Notes: generated from the letters alone by a model not told the origin. A stretch of 36,390 nt of DNA from Scenedesmus sp. ARA3 (GCA_004335835.1 RWJK01001361.1:1-36390); one strand, 5' to 3'. Shown: positions 12,826 through 24,358, counted from the first letter of the stretch. Translations and numbers: made by a program.

Positions 12826-14300
12826 GCGAGCAACGGGGGGGTGTATGTGTGGTGTGGCCGGCACTGTTGTGTGAGGTTTGCTGGTCGCTGATGGAGCTCC
12901 AGACACTCGATACAACACTCGATACAACAGTGCAGAGCATACAGTGTGGTTGATGCATAGTCTGTTCTCTTCTGTGCATTGTGAATAGCGTGCCTTTCAT
13001 TTAGCTGGTGGTGGAGCTGTCTTACGGTACTGGGCTTTCTGTTACGGCTGGTTTCCTTTGAAGGGTGATGGGGCGTGTGTGTGTTGGCTGTTGGATCGGC
13101 CTTGCTGCATCGCCGGCGTGTGCATCTGTCGTTATGTGACAGGTGTAGACGCTGCCCGTGTATTTCTCTGCTGGTGTGTGCCTCTGCCAGAAGGCAGGCT
13201 GCTGCCGCTGCTGCGTCTGCGCTATTGCAGCATCAGCCTCGCCAGCTATTGAGCTGTATATCTCATGTTTCATGTGTGCAGTTTGATTTTCAGGTTCCTG
13301 TTGATTGGGGTTGAGAAAGAGGTTGTTCACCAGCCGTCACAGACATACACAGACATCACACTACACAGTGTCATTGTGCATAGTCGTTGCGGGACCAGAG
13401 GCTGCATCTTGGCTGCTACTGTCTCGAGTTTTGTGAATAACAGGGAGAACTGAAGAGACTGGGGAATGCAATAGCCGCTTGGAGTGTTTGTTGTTTAGTT
13501 TTGTTCAGTGCTAGCCAGCTTGGCACAGTGAGTGTGTGGTTTTGCCGCAAGCCCTTACTGCTGCTTGCATGCCAGTATGCGGCGCGCGCTGCGCCTTTGA
13601 TCGTGCACAAAACCACACAGGCTGGGCTGGTTGGAGAGATTGCAGTGCGACTACTGCTGTCATGCTCCGCCGCTGCACTGGTTTGCTGCAGAGTGTTTAC
13701 GCCAGCATTGCAGTCTCCTGCTGCATGTGTGCCATTGCACCGTGCCATGCAGCACAGCGCACTGATTTCGAGCCGTTGCTCCTGGCAGGTGTTGGCGACC
13801 TAGCTCACATGAACTCATTGCGGATGGGCTTTGGCTTCTCTCGTCTGGAGCAGGTTGATTCTCTGCTGGTGGTGCTCTCTTTTGCTGTCGCGTCCTAGCG
13901 CGTCGTTGCCTATAACTTGCTCGTACTGTTTGCTGGCAGCAATCAGTGCATGCTTTTGGCACTGTTTGTCTGGCAGCTGGACTGGCTTCATGAGGATTTT
14001 AGCCCTTGAAAAGCAAGGCCCCGATTGCTTGTTGCAGAGTGGCATGTGCACTGGCCGGGGGTTGCCTGACACGCAGGTGTGGGTAGCTCGGGCCGTGCCC
14101 TTTTTTGTTTGTGCTGCAGGTTGTGGAGCAGGCTGTGCATGAGTGGCGTGCCTGCTGTGTGCTACAACACACACTTTGTGTGTTGCGACAGCGCGTCATT
14201 TGATGAGTGCGGATGCTGGCGCCGATTGAGCCCTCTGCTTGGGACACGAACAGAGCATCATCCCCATTACCACACAGCGCCTTGCTGCCCTTGTGGTTGC

Positions 14301-14390
14301 ACATGTGTGACATGCACATGTGTGACATGCACATGTGTGACATGCTCATGTGTGACATGCTCATGTGTGACATGCACATGTGTGACATGC
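14301..14390. repeat. 15-bp minisatellite
   Basis: Six perfect-length copies of acatgtgtgacatgc, three of which (copies 4, 5 and the junction variants) differ only at the first base (a or t). Because the period is divisible by three, all frames stay open through it. The apparent Met-Cys-Asp-Met repeat peptide is a by-product. Confidence 0.9.
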
Positions 14391-15338
14391 TCAGATTGAG
14401 ACGCCAGCTGTTTACTCGGCTGCGCTTTGCACATACCAGCTGTCAGGACGTGAGGTTTTTTTGTTGCGGATGTGCATGTGCGAGCTTGGAATCAAGCAGT
14501 GCAATAGTCTGTGGGCCCAGCTGCGATCAGCGGCCCAAAGGCTGTCAAAAAACAAAAAAAATGTTGTTGCATGGTTGCCTGCAACCTTGTGAGTCAGCCA
14601 GTTGCTGTGTTGGGTTGCCTTCTACCTTGAGTTGTTTACTATCAGCCAGGAGTTTATTACCAGAACAGAAGCTGTGTATTGGCGGCTGTGAGCCGTCCAC
14701 ATCAGCTACAGCATACAACTGCACCGTGTGCTGCTTTTGTAGAATCTGATACAGAGTCTGCGTCGTTGGCTACTATCAGCACCTGTATGGTGTGTGTGCA
14801 GGCTGCACCTTTTACCAGTTCATGTATGTCGTCAGAGCTGAAGTAACAAAAGAATATCTTCTGCCTTGAACAATGCTTTCCTGTATCGTGACACATGGAT
14901 GCTGCGAGCACGTAAAGTCCCCACAGCCCCGGGCCCTCTCACCTGCATGCGCCTTGCTGATGTGTTGCCTTGCCTCACACACTGTACAATGATTACCCTC
15001 GGGCTGAAAGAGCGGCAACGGGGAACCTTGCCAACTAGCAATGCAATGTGATGTCATCTGGTGATGTGTCACCGGCGATGGTGCACCAAATCCGTTCCCA
15101 GCTGTCGGTGTCTGGCCTGGGGAGTTGAAACTGCACGAGTGCCAGAACCCGGCCAGGCCGAACAGCTGATCCTGGATTATGTACTAGTCAGCCTGATTAG
15201 ATTGCTAAAAACTGCGCTTGTTTCGCCTGTCTCCCTTGCAGCGAACTGTGGGCAATGAAGCAATGTGCATGTTCAAGTTCTTGTTGAGCCGAGCTTGTCA
15301 CCCTCCGCCTCCGCAGAGCTTGTGCTGAATCAAACAGC

Positions 15339-18068
15339 ATGTCAATCGAATGGATTCGATATGTGGATCTTCATGCGGTTGGCAAGCACGGGAGCGAGGA
15401 GCTGCCGTCCTGGCTGTTCTACACTTACCTGTGCGTCTCAATCTTTTGTGTGTGCATGGCCGGGCTTATGTCTGGCCTTACTCTTGGCTTCTTCTCGCTG
15501 GACGAGATTGATCTCGAGGTGGGCCGCAGGGCTTGCCAGCTGGACTAGCAAATGTCAGCAGGCAGCAGCAGCAGCAGCATCAGCTTCAGCCTGCAGCTGC
15601 ATGTTCACAGCAATCCGTGATGTGTGTTGGTTCAGCATCGCGCCTTCAATTTCCAGGCGGCATGATAGAATAAGCAGACAGCGTGGCATGCTGCTTCAGC
15701 TGGACCCGTTGCTAGACAGCAGTAGCCAGAGGCATTGTCATCACCTGTGCAGCCGTGCAACCTCCCTTAGTCTTAGGCTTTGGCATCAACAACTTTCACA
15801 GATGAAACCAACACAAACTTGAATCAGTCACGAATGAGAGGAAAGTGGTGCTCAGACTGAGTCACCACCAGCAGCCATGACTGCTTGCACCGCAACAGTT
15901 GTGACCTGTTTACAAGCACAGCAATGGCAGCAGCAGCAAGCATACCGCAGGCCGCAAGTGCTGCCCCAGTTGAACCATCCCATTGCATACCTCTGCTTGC
16001 AATCCATTGAGAGGCTGCGCCATGGCAACAAACAAACACAAACCTCATCAGCCCCAGCAGCAGGCGCTGCACACCTGCAGTGCAGCCGCTTGCAGGAAAG
16101 CCTTGTACAGGCAGCCTTCCTCTTGTGCGCTGGCCTTCGCTATAGCAGATCGCGTGTTTGCAGCAGCAGTCAGTGCATTGTGACATATGCGAGCTAGGTG
16201 TGCATGGGCAGGCACAGAAGTCAGACAATGAGTCCCTTTGCTTCTTTTGTTGACCGGTTGATAGCAGGACCCACATGTAAGCAGGACCCACATGTAACTA
16301 TCCTCTCTCACAAGTGGCTGCAAGCTACATGCTGTGTGCTTATGCCTCCTGCAGGTGCTAAAGCGCAGCGGCACGGAGCAGGAGAAGAAGCACGCACGGC
16401 GCATTGAGCCGGTACGCACAGCGCTACCAGCAGCAGCAGCAGCAGCAGCAGCAGGAGCAGCAGCAGCATGACGCACCTGCGTATGTACATGGGTGCAGCG
16501 CGCGCAGCGCTGAACAGGGGCAGTTTTCCATATTGGCGGTGCATGCAGCAGTGCCATGTTGACGCTCCTGCTGGTGATGGGTGCTGCTGTGTGGCTCAGA
16601 GCTGGCTGCATCTTGTTGTGTATGCTGCAGGTGATTGAGAACGAGCACCACCTGCTGGTGACGCTGCTGCTGTTCAACGCCGTCGCGGCAGAGGTGCGGC
16701 AGCAGCAGCAGCAGCAGCAGCAGGCACAAGGGAGTGTGGCTGACAGCATCATAACTGTGCCACAGCCTTTGCAGGGCCTGGCATTGCCAGGCTAGACAGC
16801 AGGCTAGACAGCAGGGCATGGCGTTGCCAGGCTAGCAACCATGTGCTGCACCAGAAAGGCGGTGCCTGCAAGCACTTCGAGTGTCACTGTACCCCAAGCA
16901 GCTGCTGCAGCAGCAGGGCCATGTTGCACACACACATACATGACTCAGAGCACGAATGACGCGTCACCACTGTCTTGTCCTGCTGATGCACGCTTCTCAC
17001 ATGTCATGCAGCGTGTTTGTTATGTTCGATGTGCAGTCCTGCAGGCGCTGCCTATCTTCCTGCAAAGCTGGTGGACCCAGTGACTGCAGTGGTGCCATGC
17101 AGCCAACTGCACACGTCACTTTTGTCATAAGCGTTATTTCTGTCATGTTATGCCGTGCCTGCAGGCGCTGCCTATCTTCTTGGACAAGCTGGTGGACCCA
17201 GTCACTGCAGTGGTGCTGTCGGTCAGCGTGGTGCTGGTCATAGGTGCGTGGACACTTGCTGCTGCGAACATATGCTGCTGCAGCAGCAAAGCGGCAGCAG
17301 CATAATAAGCTCGTTGTGCTGCCTGTCAGCCTGGTGCTGGTCATAGGTGCGGTGCTGCCCGGCACAGCACTGTTATCAGCAGCAGCAGCAGCAGCAGCAT
17401 AGGTGTACTTGAATGTGGTGGTGCTGTCTGTCAGTGTGGTGCTGCGCAGCTCGCTGCGTGTGCACTCCTGTTGTGCTGCTCTGTGCATACGGGCTGCAGG
17501 TGGGTAGCTGCAACCATAGCTCATGACGTCGTTGCCCCTGACTGCTGCTCTTTGGTGCGTGGCTTGCAGGCAAGAACCTGCCGCAGGCGGTGTGCCGAAG
17601 CTATGGCCTCCAAGTCGGCAGCTTCATGACATGCTTGTGAAGCCAACTAATGCGTCAACATGTGCTGCTGTGCAGGTGAAATCTTGCCGCAGGCGGTGTG
17701 CCGCAGCTATGGCCTCCAAGTCGGCAGCTACAGTGCGCTGCTGGTGCGCGGGCTGATGGGCCTGAGCGCCCCCATCAGCTGGCCCATCAGCAAGCTGCTG
17801 GACTGGATCCTGGGGGAGGAACGCTCGGTGAGTTGAAGGCTTCAGTGCACAATATAATGCAAATTGCACTGCAAAGTTCGGTGCAGAGCCCACGGTAAAG
17901 TGTGCAACAGCAAGCTGTGCCGCATCAGCTAGCCGTTCAGCAAGCTGCTGGACTAAATTCTCTGCGGCGCCAAATGCGCTCGGTGATTGTTTTTGCATTC
18001 GCTGCAGCAATGCAAAGTGTGCTTACGCACATGGCGGTTCAAGGCGCTGGTGGGGCTACAAACATGTG

Positions 18069-18128
<60 letters not shown>

Positions 18129-18178
18129 NNNNNNNNNNNNNNNNNNNNNNNNNNNNNNNNNNNNNNNNNNNNNNNNNN

Positions 18179-18235
<57 letters not shown>

Positions 18236-18924
18236 AGGCTTACTTCCGCCGCGCGCAGCTCAAGGCACTGGTTGGGCTGCACAGCACTGATGAGGGCCTG
18301 GGAGGCACGCTGTCTGCTGACGAGATCAGCATCATCACCGGAGCACTGGACCTGACCAGCAAGACGGCCTGGGGCGCCATGACACCACTGGACAAGGTGA
18401 GCGGGAACAAGGATCCAAGTTGAACTTGCTGTTTAATTTGACAATTGGGCTGTCTGCTGACACAATCCCCATCATCACTGTGTATTCAACAGGTTGTCCT
18501 TGCAGGTGCATCAAATACTCTACGTGTTGGCCAGTGGCAGCACGCAATGAGGAGATACTCTGCTTCGTGTGCGGCCTTGGCGGCGCCTGTTGCTTGAAAG
18601 ATTGGGCCAACACGCTGCTGCTGCTGCTGCCGCTGCTGCTGCCGCTGCTGCTGCTGCTGCTAGGTATTCATGCTGCCATCAGATCGGAAGCTGGACGAGG
18701 CGGCGCTGCAGGAGATCCTTGTCAGCGGCCACAGCCGCATCCCGCTGCACGAGCCAGGCGACAGGTGTGTGCTGCTTCATTATTTGATATGGTTTTGCAA
18801 GTCTGTACAAGTGTTTGGTCTGATGCGTAACCAGGTCTTGTGCTGCTGCAAGCACGCCCCCACACACCTCATTCTGGTGCAGGAGGTGCTGCTTTCAAGA
18901 CACAGGCAGGCCTCACCATGTTCT

Positions 18925-18956
<32 letters not shown>

Positions 18957-19094
18957 CTGCTGCTGCTGCTCTGTGTTCAGGCACGCTCCCATAGGCCTCA
19001 TTCTCGTTAAGGAGCTGGTGCTTATTAACTCAGAAGCAGGCCTCACTGCAGGCCAGCTGGTCAGCTTGGTCGACATTGTTGCCATGTTGACTTG

Positions 19095-19128
<34 letters not shown>

Positions 19129-19351
19129 GCTGCTGCTCTTTGTGCAGACACACCCTGATCGGCCTCATTCTTGTTAAGGAGCTTGTGCTGGTCGACTCAG
19201 AGGCAGGCCTAACTGCAACACATCATCCAACCGATCAACCTCTTTGCTGTGCCCTCTGCTCCCTTCATTTGCCTGCAGGCACGCCCTCATAGGCCTTATT
19301 CTGGTCAAAGAGCTGGTGCTTGTCGATTCAGAGGCAGGCCTCACCGTGCTC

Positions 19352-19382
<31 letters not shown>

Positions 19383-21906
19383 AGGCACGCCCTGATAGGC
19401 CTCATCCTTGTTAAGGAGCCGGTGCTAGTTGATTCAGAGGCAGGCCTCACCGTGCCCTTGCCGCCTCTGCTGCTGCTGCTGCTGCTCTTTGTGCAGGCAC
19501 GCCCTGAGCGGCCTTATTCTTGTCAAAGAGCTGGTGCTAGTTGATTCAGAGGCAGGCCTCACTGCAGGCCAGCTGGTCAGCAGGCAGCTTCCAAGGCTGC
19601 CAGCAGACACACCTTTATACCAGCTGCTGCGGCTATTCGAAGCAGGCGGCAGCCATATGGTAGCACTTACAAAGCCGATCACTATGCAACAGCAGCAGCA
19701 GTATGAGGCCGGCGGCAGTATGCGCGGCTCGCAAGATTTGGCAGCAGCATTGGGCATGCTGTCGCCTGGCGGCGGATCCTGTGCCTCGTCTCTGTTTACA
19801 TCTCCAACAAAGATGGACAGGAGCGGTGCGTGGCAGCTCGGTCAGCAGCAGCAGCAGCAGCAGCAGCAGTGGGGTGGGGTATCAGCTGCGGCATCTCGCT
19901 GCGGCACACCCCAGCTGGTGCCTTCAAGCCAGCAGCAGCAGCAGCAGCAGCAGCAGGGCCTGCCGCGGAAAAAGTCCGGCGTGATCAAAGCCGGCGACAA
20001 CATGATCTATGTCGAGGCGCAAACCGGCCCTGCGCGGCCGCAGCAGCAGCAGCAGCAGAGTGTGGATGGTCTGGATGGTAGCGGCAGCGGTGCTGCTGCT
20101 GCTGCTGGCGCGTGGATTGGTGAGGAGGCTGCTGCTGCTGCTGCCTGGAGTCACCTGCGGGAGGGTGACCCTGTGGGGATCATCACGATTGAAGATGTGA
20201 TCGAGGAGGTGATCCAGCTAATGCCAACCAGCTGACGCTAGCTGCTATGCGCCCCACCATGCAGTGCAACATAACACGCCAGCTTGAATGATGCTGCTTC
20301 CTACAAATGCTTGTCATGATGGTGAATTATGTCCACCTGTTGGCAGAAGTCAGCCGCATGCTGCGCCGCTGTTGTGCATTTGGATAGCAGTTGTGTGGCT
20401 GTCGCTGTGCACTGATGGCAGAGCCGGGACACATGTGTATATGCTGAGGCTGTGTTGCCACATGCTGACGCTTGCTGCTGCTGCTGCTGCTGCTGCTGCG
20501 GCCAATGCTGCCGTGTTATGCATCACAGCTGCTGCAGCAGGAGATCATCGATGAGACGGACCTGTACGTGGACAACATGCAGGTGCGCTTGATAAACAAT
20601 CGCAACGGTGTTTGGCAATTTGTGTGACAATCATGACTGTATCACAGCAGCACAACTCACGACGCTGAGGTAGGGTGCGGGCGCAGCACCTGGGCTGTAC
20701 ACCTGTCTCTGGCAAGCAGTATGTGCACAACACAGCAGCGAAGCCCAGCTGCTAGCGATGTGCTTGCGAGCACAGCTACAGACCTACAGGACTGCCACCC
20801 CTGGTGCATTGCAATTGGCTCAGCACTACGCGCTTCCCAAGGTGTCATCCCTGCCAGAGTACATTGCCGCTGATGCTGCTATGTCTCGCCGCGCTGCAGG
20901 TGACGCGTGTTGAGCAGTATGCGCTGACAAGCAACCTGCCGCCACGCCTGAGGAAGGTGAGACGGCGGGGTATCTGCAGGTTGAGTCAGTTGCTTGCTTC
21001 AATCGGTCTGTCTGTCTGTCTGTCTGCCTGCCGGCCTGTGATAACATCGGCACGAATGCTGCGAGCAACCTGCCGCCACGCCTGAGGAAGGTGAGACTGC
21101 GGCGTGCTCCCACTTTCGCAAGTGTGGCTCCAGATGCACCTGCTGTCTGTCGCAACACGCATGCACATGCAGCCCCTCAGACCTGGTGGCTCACCCGCAG
21201 CAATAGTAGACACACCTAGTGCCAACCCAACTAACTTGCTGCTTTTTTACATGCTGCGTTTGAAATACTTGCAGGCATACGCGCAGCAGTTCACGCCGCG
21301 CGTGGGCCGCCTGGCGGCACACCCACAGCAGTAGTAGACAAACTGTTTTAACCGCCTTTTGACTGCCGTGCTGCTTTCAATTGTTGTGCAGGCATATGCG
21401 CAGCAGTTCACGCCGCGCGTGGGCCGCCTGGTGGCGCACCACCAGCTGGGACACCACCCCGGCGGCAGCTGGCCGCATGCCAGCCACATGCAGCAGCACC
21501 ACAACCTGGTGGTGAGTCTGCGCGGATCAAACATTGGCTTGCTGGTGTGATTGTGTGCGTGTTTGCTGATGTTTTGTGCTGTGCTTGGTCACATGGCACA
21601 CGCCGTACTGCTATGTGGGGCTGCACGCCAGCCACATGCAGCAGCACCAGAACCTGGTGGTGAGCGATTGTGTGTGCTTGTGTGTCTGTGGGCATGTGAG
21701 CTGCTGTTTGGTTACATCGTTCGTGCCATATTGGTGATTGCGGCCGCACGCCAGCCACATGCAGCAGCAGCACAACCTGGTGGTGGGTGTGTCTGTGCAA
21801 TGCACATGTTTGTTGTGTTTTGCTGCAGTGTGTGTTTTGTGGTATTTGCGCTTGGTGCGCATGGCCAGTTATGCATGCACAAAGCACCCTGATCATCCCT
21901 GTCCTG

Positions 21907-21939
<33 letters not shown>

Positions 21940-22557
21940 GCAGCTCTACGAGTCCCGCGGCACTTTCAGCAACCCAGGCACCCCAATCAGTGGCAGCCCC
22001 CCAGCCCTGCCAGCCACACCAACCTACAGCCAAACACAAACCCTGCGGGATGGCGCTGGCAGCAGCGCCAGCACTGCAGCAAGCAGCCTTATGTTCCGGC
22101 CTAGCAGCAGCAGGCTGTCTTTAGAGCCTCAGCAGCAGCAGCAGCAGCAGCAGCTGTCGCAGCAGCAGCTGCAGCAGCAGCTGCAGGTGCAGCAGTATCA
22201 TGCGGCCGGGCACGTGCAGGCGGCGCAGCTGGTGCGCAGGAACTCGGCGGATAACGGGTTTCTGACGTACACGATCGCGAGCCTCGGGCATGCACACGGC
22301 GGATCTGGCGGATCTGGGAACCACGGACAAGCCGGCAGCAGCAGCGGCAGCGGCAGCAGCAGCCAGGTGTTCAGCAGCATGAATATGAATATGAATGTGG
22401 GGCAGCAGCTGCTGGCAGTTGCGCGGCGGTCGAGTGATCAAGGGGAAGGCAGTACACACAGGCGGTACGCTTACTTCCAGGCAGTACGGGAGGGCCTGAT
22501 GGAGGGTGAGAGCGGTGCAAGTGGAGGCGGCAGTACAAGTGGAGGAGGCAGTACAAG

Positions 22558-22590
<33 letters not shown>

Positions 22591-22636
22591 GCGCAGCGGG
22601 TTGGAAGAGCCGTTGCTGGGCCCTGACGAGGAGTGA
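15339..22636 (+). CDS. CNNM/DUF21-CBS domain membrane protein (12 exons)
   Basis: Exons: 15339-15518, 16355-16411, 16631-16693, 17165-17243, 17676-17827, 18238-18396, 18664-18764, 19497-20208, 20529-20582, 20900-20956, 21392-21511, 21944-22636. Total 2427 nt, 808 aa, all junctions in phase. Residues ~25-180 form the DUF21 membrane domain: AGLMSGLTLGFFSLDEIDLE, then VLKRSGTEQEKKHARRI, HLLLVTLLLFNAVAAE, ALPIFLDKLVDPV and GEILPQAVCRSYGL. A CBS pair follows (AMTPLDK; GHSRIPLHEPGD; LIGLILVKEL-like; RLPADTPLYQLL; GSHMVAL), split by a ~160-residue Gln/Ala-rich insert before GIITIEDVIEELLQQEIIDETD. The C-terminus is low complexity, ending GLEEPLLGPDEE. Relatives (CNNM, yeast Mam3, plant CBSDUF) act in divalent-metal, chiefly Mg2+, homeostasis at membranes; substrate here is not known. 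Six diverged copies of the start of exon 8 exist, and exon 8 was assigned to the last because only it continues into the CBS domain. Confidence 0.93.
17045..17632 (+). pseudogene. Ghost copies of CNNM exons 4 and 5 in introns 3 and 4
   Basis: 17045-17096 repeats the first ~50 bp of exon 4 after an intact gcag, but a 1-nt deletion breaks the frame. 17316-17351 and about 17414-17446 repeat the 3' end of exon 4 (gtgctgtcggtcagcgtggt in the real exon), the first together with its donor. 17570-17627 repeats the start of exon 5 after an intact acceptor but loses similarity before the membrane segment. The real exons are those that restore the DUF21 reading frame. Confidence 0.8.
17930..18066 (+). 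pseudogene. Ghost copies of CNNM exon 5 end and exon 6 start
   Basis: 17930-17980 matches the end of exon 5 (agcaagctgctggac, then the CGCTCGGTGA donor region) but carries an in-frame TAA. About 18019-18066 matches the start of exon 6 (gcttac, then caaggcgctggtggggct), then runs directly into the long CTG tract. A further fragment at about 18448-18481 copies the middle of exon 6 inside intron 6. Confidence 0.7.
18070..18235. repeat. Long (CTG)n tract with assembly gap, abutting exon 6
   Basis: About 59 bp of pure CTG lie left of the gap and about 56 bp right of it. The tract runs directly into the CAG acceptor of CNNM exon 6. The true repeat number is unknown because the centre is not assembled. 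Confidence 0.95.
18129..18178. other. 50-N assembly gap
   Basis: Exactly 50 N bases. The round number suggests a placeholder gap of arbitrary size. It is flanked on both sides by CTG repeat, so the assembler probably failed on the repeat. No exon needs to lie in it, since exons 5 and 6 join in phase. Confidence 0.97.
18849..19480 (+). pseudogene. Array of five partial copies of CNNM exon 8
   Basis: Intron 7 holds five diverged copies of the first ~65-90 bp of exon 8, starting near 18852, 18981, 19147, 19276 and 19385; the functional copy starts at 19497. Spacing is about 106-165 bp, with a CTG tract in nearly every spacer. The second, fourth and fifth keep cag before gcacg; the third reads cag before acacacc. 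The copies at 18852, 19276 and 19385 share the same breakpoint after GGCCTCACC, so part of the array expanded as a unit. The copy at 18981 extends further (through CTGGTCAGC), like the real exon. Only the copy at 19497 continues into the rest of the CBS module. Confidence 0.85.
21007..21026. repeat. (TCTG)5 microsatellite
   Basis: Five tctg repeats within intron 10 of the CNNM gene. Confidence 0.8.
21059..21097 (+). pseudogene. Ghost copy of CNNM exon 10 end with donor
   Basis: Repeats the 3' half of exon 10 (coding NLPPRLRK) plus the gtgaga donor, about 135 bp downstream of the real one. It has no matching acceptor of its own. Because the copy carries intron bases past the donor, it came from genomic DNA. 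Confidence 0.8.
21275..21334 (+). other. Alternative terminal exon 11a of the CNNM gene
   Basis: After an intact cttgcag, this 60-nt segment repeats the first ~50 nt of exon 11 almost perfectly. It is in phase with exon 10 and ends in TAG (20 codons including stop, product tail RLAAHPQQ). If used, it would give a protein of about 557 aa lacking the C-terminal low-complexity tail. Whether it is spliced in is unknown. Confidence 0.6.
21624..21786 (+). pseudogene. Two ghost copies of CNNM exon 11 end
   Basis: About 21624-21664 and 21747-21786 repeat the end of exon 11 (gccagccacatgcagcagca, then aacctggtg) together with the following donor (gtgagc in one, gtgggt in the other). They lie in intron 11 at about 125-bp spacing. 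Confidence 0.8.
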
Positions 22637-22689
22637 GATCCGCATGTATAGCTGACGTGGCAAGCTGCCAGGGAGAGAGAGGTGCTGCT

Positions 22690-22960
22690 GTGTGCCTGAT
22701 GATCAAGGCGAGGGCAGTACACAAAGGCAGTACGCTTACTTCCAGGCAGTACGGGAGGGCCTGATGGAGGGTGAGAGCAGTACAAGTGGAGGAGGCAGTA
22801 CAAGTGGCGGGGGCGGCATAAGTGCTGCTGCTGCTGCTGCTGGGCGCACCGGGTTGGAAGAGCCGCTACTGAGCCCAGAAGAGCAGTACAATCCGCATGT
22901 GTAGCTGATGTGGCAAGCTGCCAAAGAGAGACAGGCGCTGCTGTGCGCCTGATGATCGGC
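22690..22960 (+). pseudogene. Tandem copy of the CNNM C-terminal coding segment, after the stop
   Basis: 22690-22905 repeats about 215 bp of the last exon: gatcaaggcgagggcagtac, the polyAla run, a GLEEPLL segment and a new stop. It is preceded by a copy of the sequence following the real stop (gtggcaagctgcca). A third partial copy of that 3' flank continues to about 22960. The copy lies after the stop at 22636, so it should be 3' UTR unless an unseen splice joins it. Confidence 0.85.
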
Positions 22961-22983
22961 AGTGTGATGCAGCAACCTACAGC

Positions 22984-22988
22984 TGTAA
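22984..22988 (+). terminator. Candidate TGTAA polyadenylation signal for the CNNM gene
   Basis: TGTAA about 350 nt after the stop and just beyond the duplicated tail. It would place that duplicate within the 3' UTR. Confidence 0.4.
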
Positions 22989-22999
22989 GATGTCACGCG

Positions 23000-24323
23000 T
23001 TTTGCGCGGTGTAGTACTGCCAATACGCTTTGTCCTGCGTAATCGTTGCTTCTCTAGGTATGCTGTTTGGTGGCTCAGTGGGGACTGTTCCGTAATGTCT
23101 GGATCGTTTTGTTGCGTATCATGTTGCTCTGATGGCAATTGAGGTGCAGGGGTTTGCAGGTTGGCTGTTGTTGGGTTGATTGCTGACGGTCTTTGTTTGA
23201 AATCTGGAAACACCGGACTGCTTGCAAGCACAACCAAGCAGTGTGTCGTTTTTGTGCTACTCAAGTCGGCCGATGGCGATGTGATTTGACAATTACATGA
23301 TATCATGGCTGGTTGCGTGCAGTGCGCGCGTGTTTGATGGCCTGGCCGTATGAGGAATTCGTAATGTGCGGTGGACATGCTCTGTGCTTATTTGTATGCG
23401 GCTCGTACAGCTTTGAGTTTCAAAGTATGCTTTGTAGGTGTTGCACCTTGCCAGACAAGGCTCGTGCGCATGCATGCATGCATGTGCTTGAATCTGGAAC
23501 CTGAGGTGACGCCTCAAGTTGCTGATGTCAGTGCTGCGGCCTGTTGCCCTGTGAATGGCGCTGCATCGTATGCTGTGTTAAATTGAGGTTTAAATTCGGT
23601 GGTTATACCAATGAGCCTGCCTATGCACATGGCTCATACACGGACTGTGTTCCCGTTGTGTAACACACAAGCTGCGAAGAGACGCTGCTGCCTTTTGTGA
23701 CAGTGTCTTCAAGACACTCAAAAGTTGGGTTTGGGCCCAGCCGATGCTGGTGGCTATGGCTTGTTTGCCATGGTGTACACCAACACCATGTTGTTGACTG
23801 AGATGCACTCTGTAGATAAGTTGAATCAGACCATCAGCATGCTTTGTACCAGATAACCTTGCGTCATGAACGCGATTCGGCATTTTGAACGTCATGCATG
23901 AATCACATTGAGTCAATCAGCGCAATGGGTCCGACCCAGTGGCACTGACACTTGAAGTGTAGGGCTACTTGCGGCGGGCGGACAGCAGACCAGATCAGCA
24001 CCAACTTGACCGAAGCTGTTAGTCACCGCAGCTCATCATCAACCAACCGTTCAGGTGCTGGAGCTCATTACCATATGCTGTACTGATCCAGCCATTAGAG
24101 CGCGTTGTTGCCTTGCCAATCGCTGACAAGGACAGGAGGCTTGTGGCAGCTGAAGATTATACGGGCCCAGCACGATGCACCATACATCAGATGGCCATCC
24201 AGCACACACCAATTGCAGCTGCCGCTGTGACACCTGTTCAACAAGTCGGTGCGCATTGTCATCGTAGTACCTATCCAAACCTAGCAACCTGTGCACAGGC
24301 TCGGCTTCGCGGCTGCTCCTGCC

Positions 24324-24358
<35 letters not shown>

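Larger units (their letters stand above)
8219..15338. other. About 7 kb with no recognisable gene
   Basis: Many open frames of 60-200 codons lie on both strands, but they are Cys/His/Leu-rich translations of TGC/CAT-rich DNA. None has a conserved motif, a consistent exon chain or the CAG/GCN usage of the coding exons nearby. The stretch contains four minisatellites, listed separately. Close to the CNNM gene (about 15230-15241) a pyrimidine-rich cttgcag could be the acceptor of a 5' UTR intron. No transposase, reverse transcriptase, tRNA or rRNA was seen. Confidence 0.5.

Noticed and set aside
14207..14749. Met-Cys-Asp-Met repeat peptide
   Set aside because: Product of a 15-bp minisatellite whose period is a multiple of three; no other coding evidence.
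16424..16470. polyGln extension of CNNM exon 2 or 3 through the CAG tracts after their donors
   Set aside because: The family sequence runs directly from RRIEP to VIENEHH and from AVAAE to ALPIF, so these CAG runs are intronic.
22121..22663. 180-codon minus frame opposite the last CNNM exon
   Set aside because: Shadow of the polyGln/polyAla coding sequence on the plus strand.
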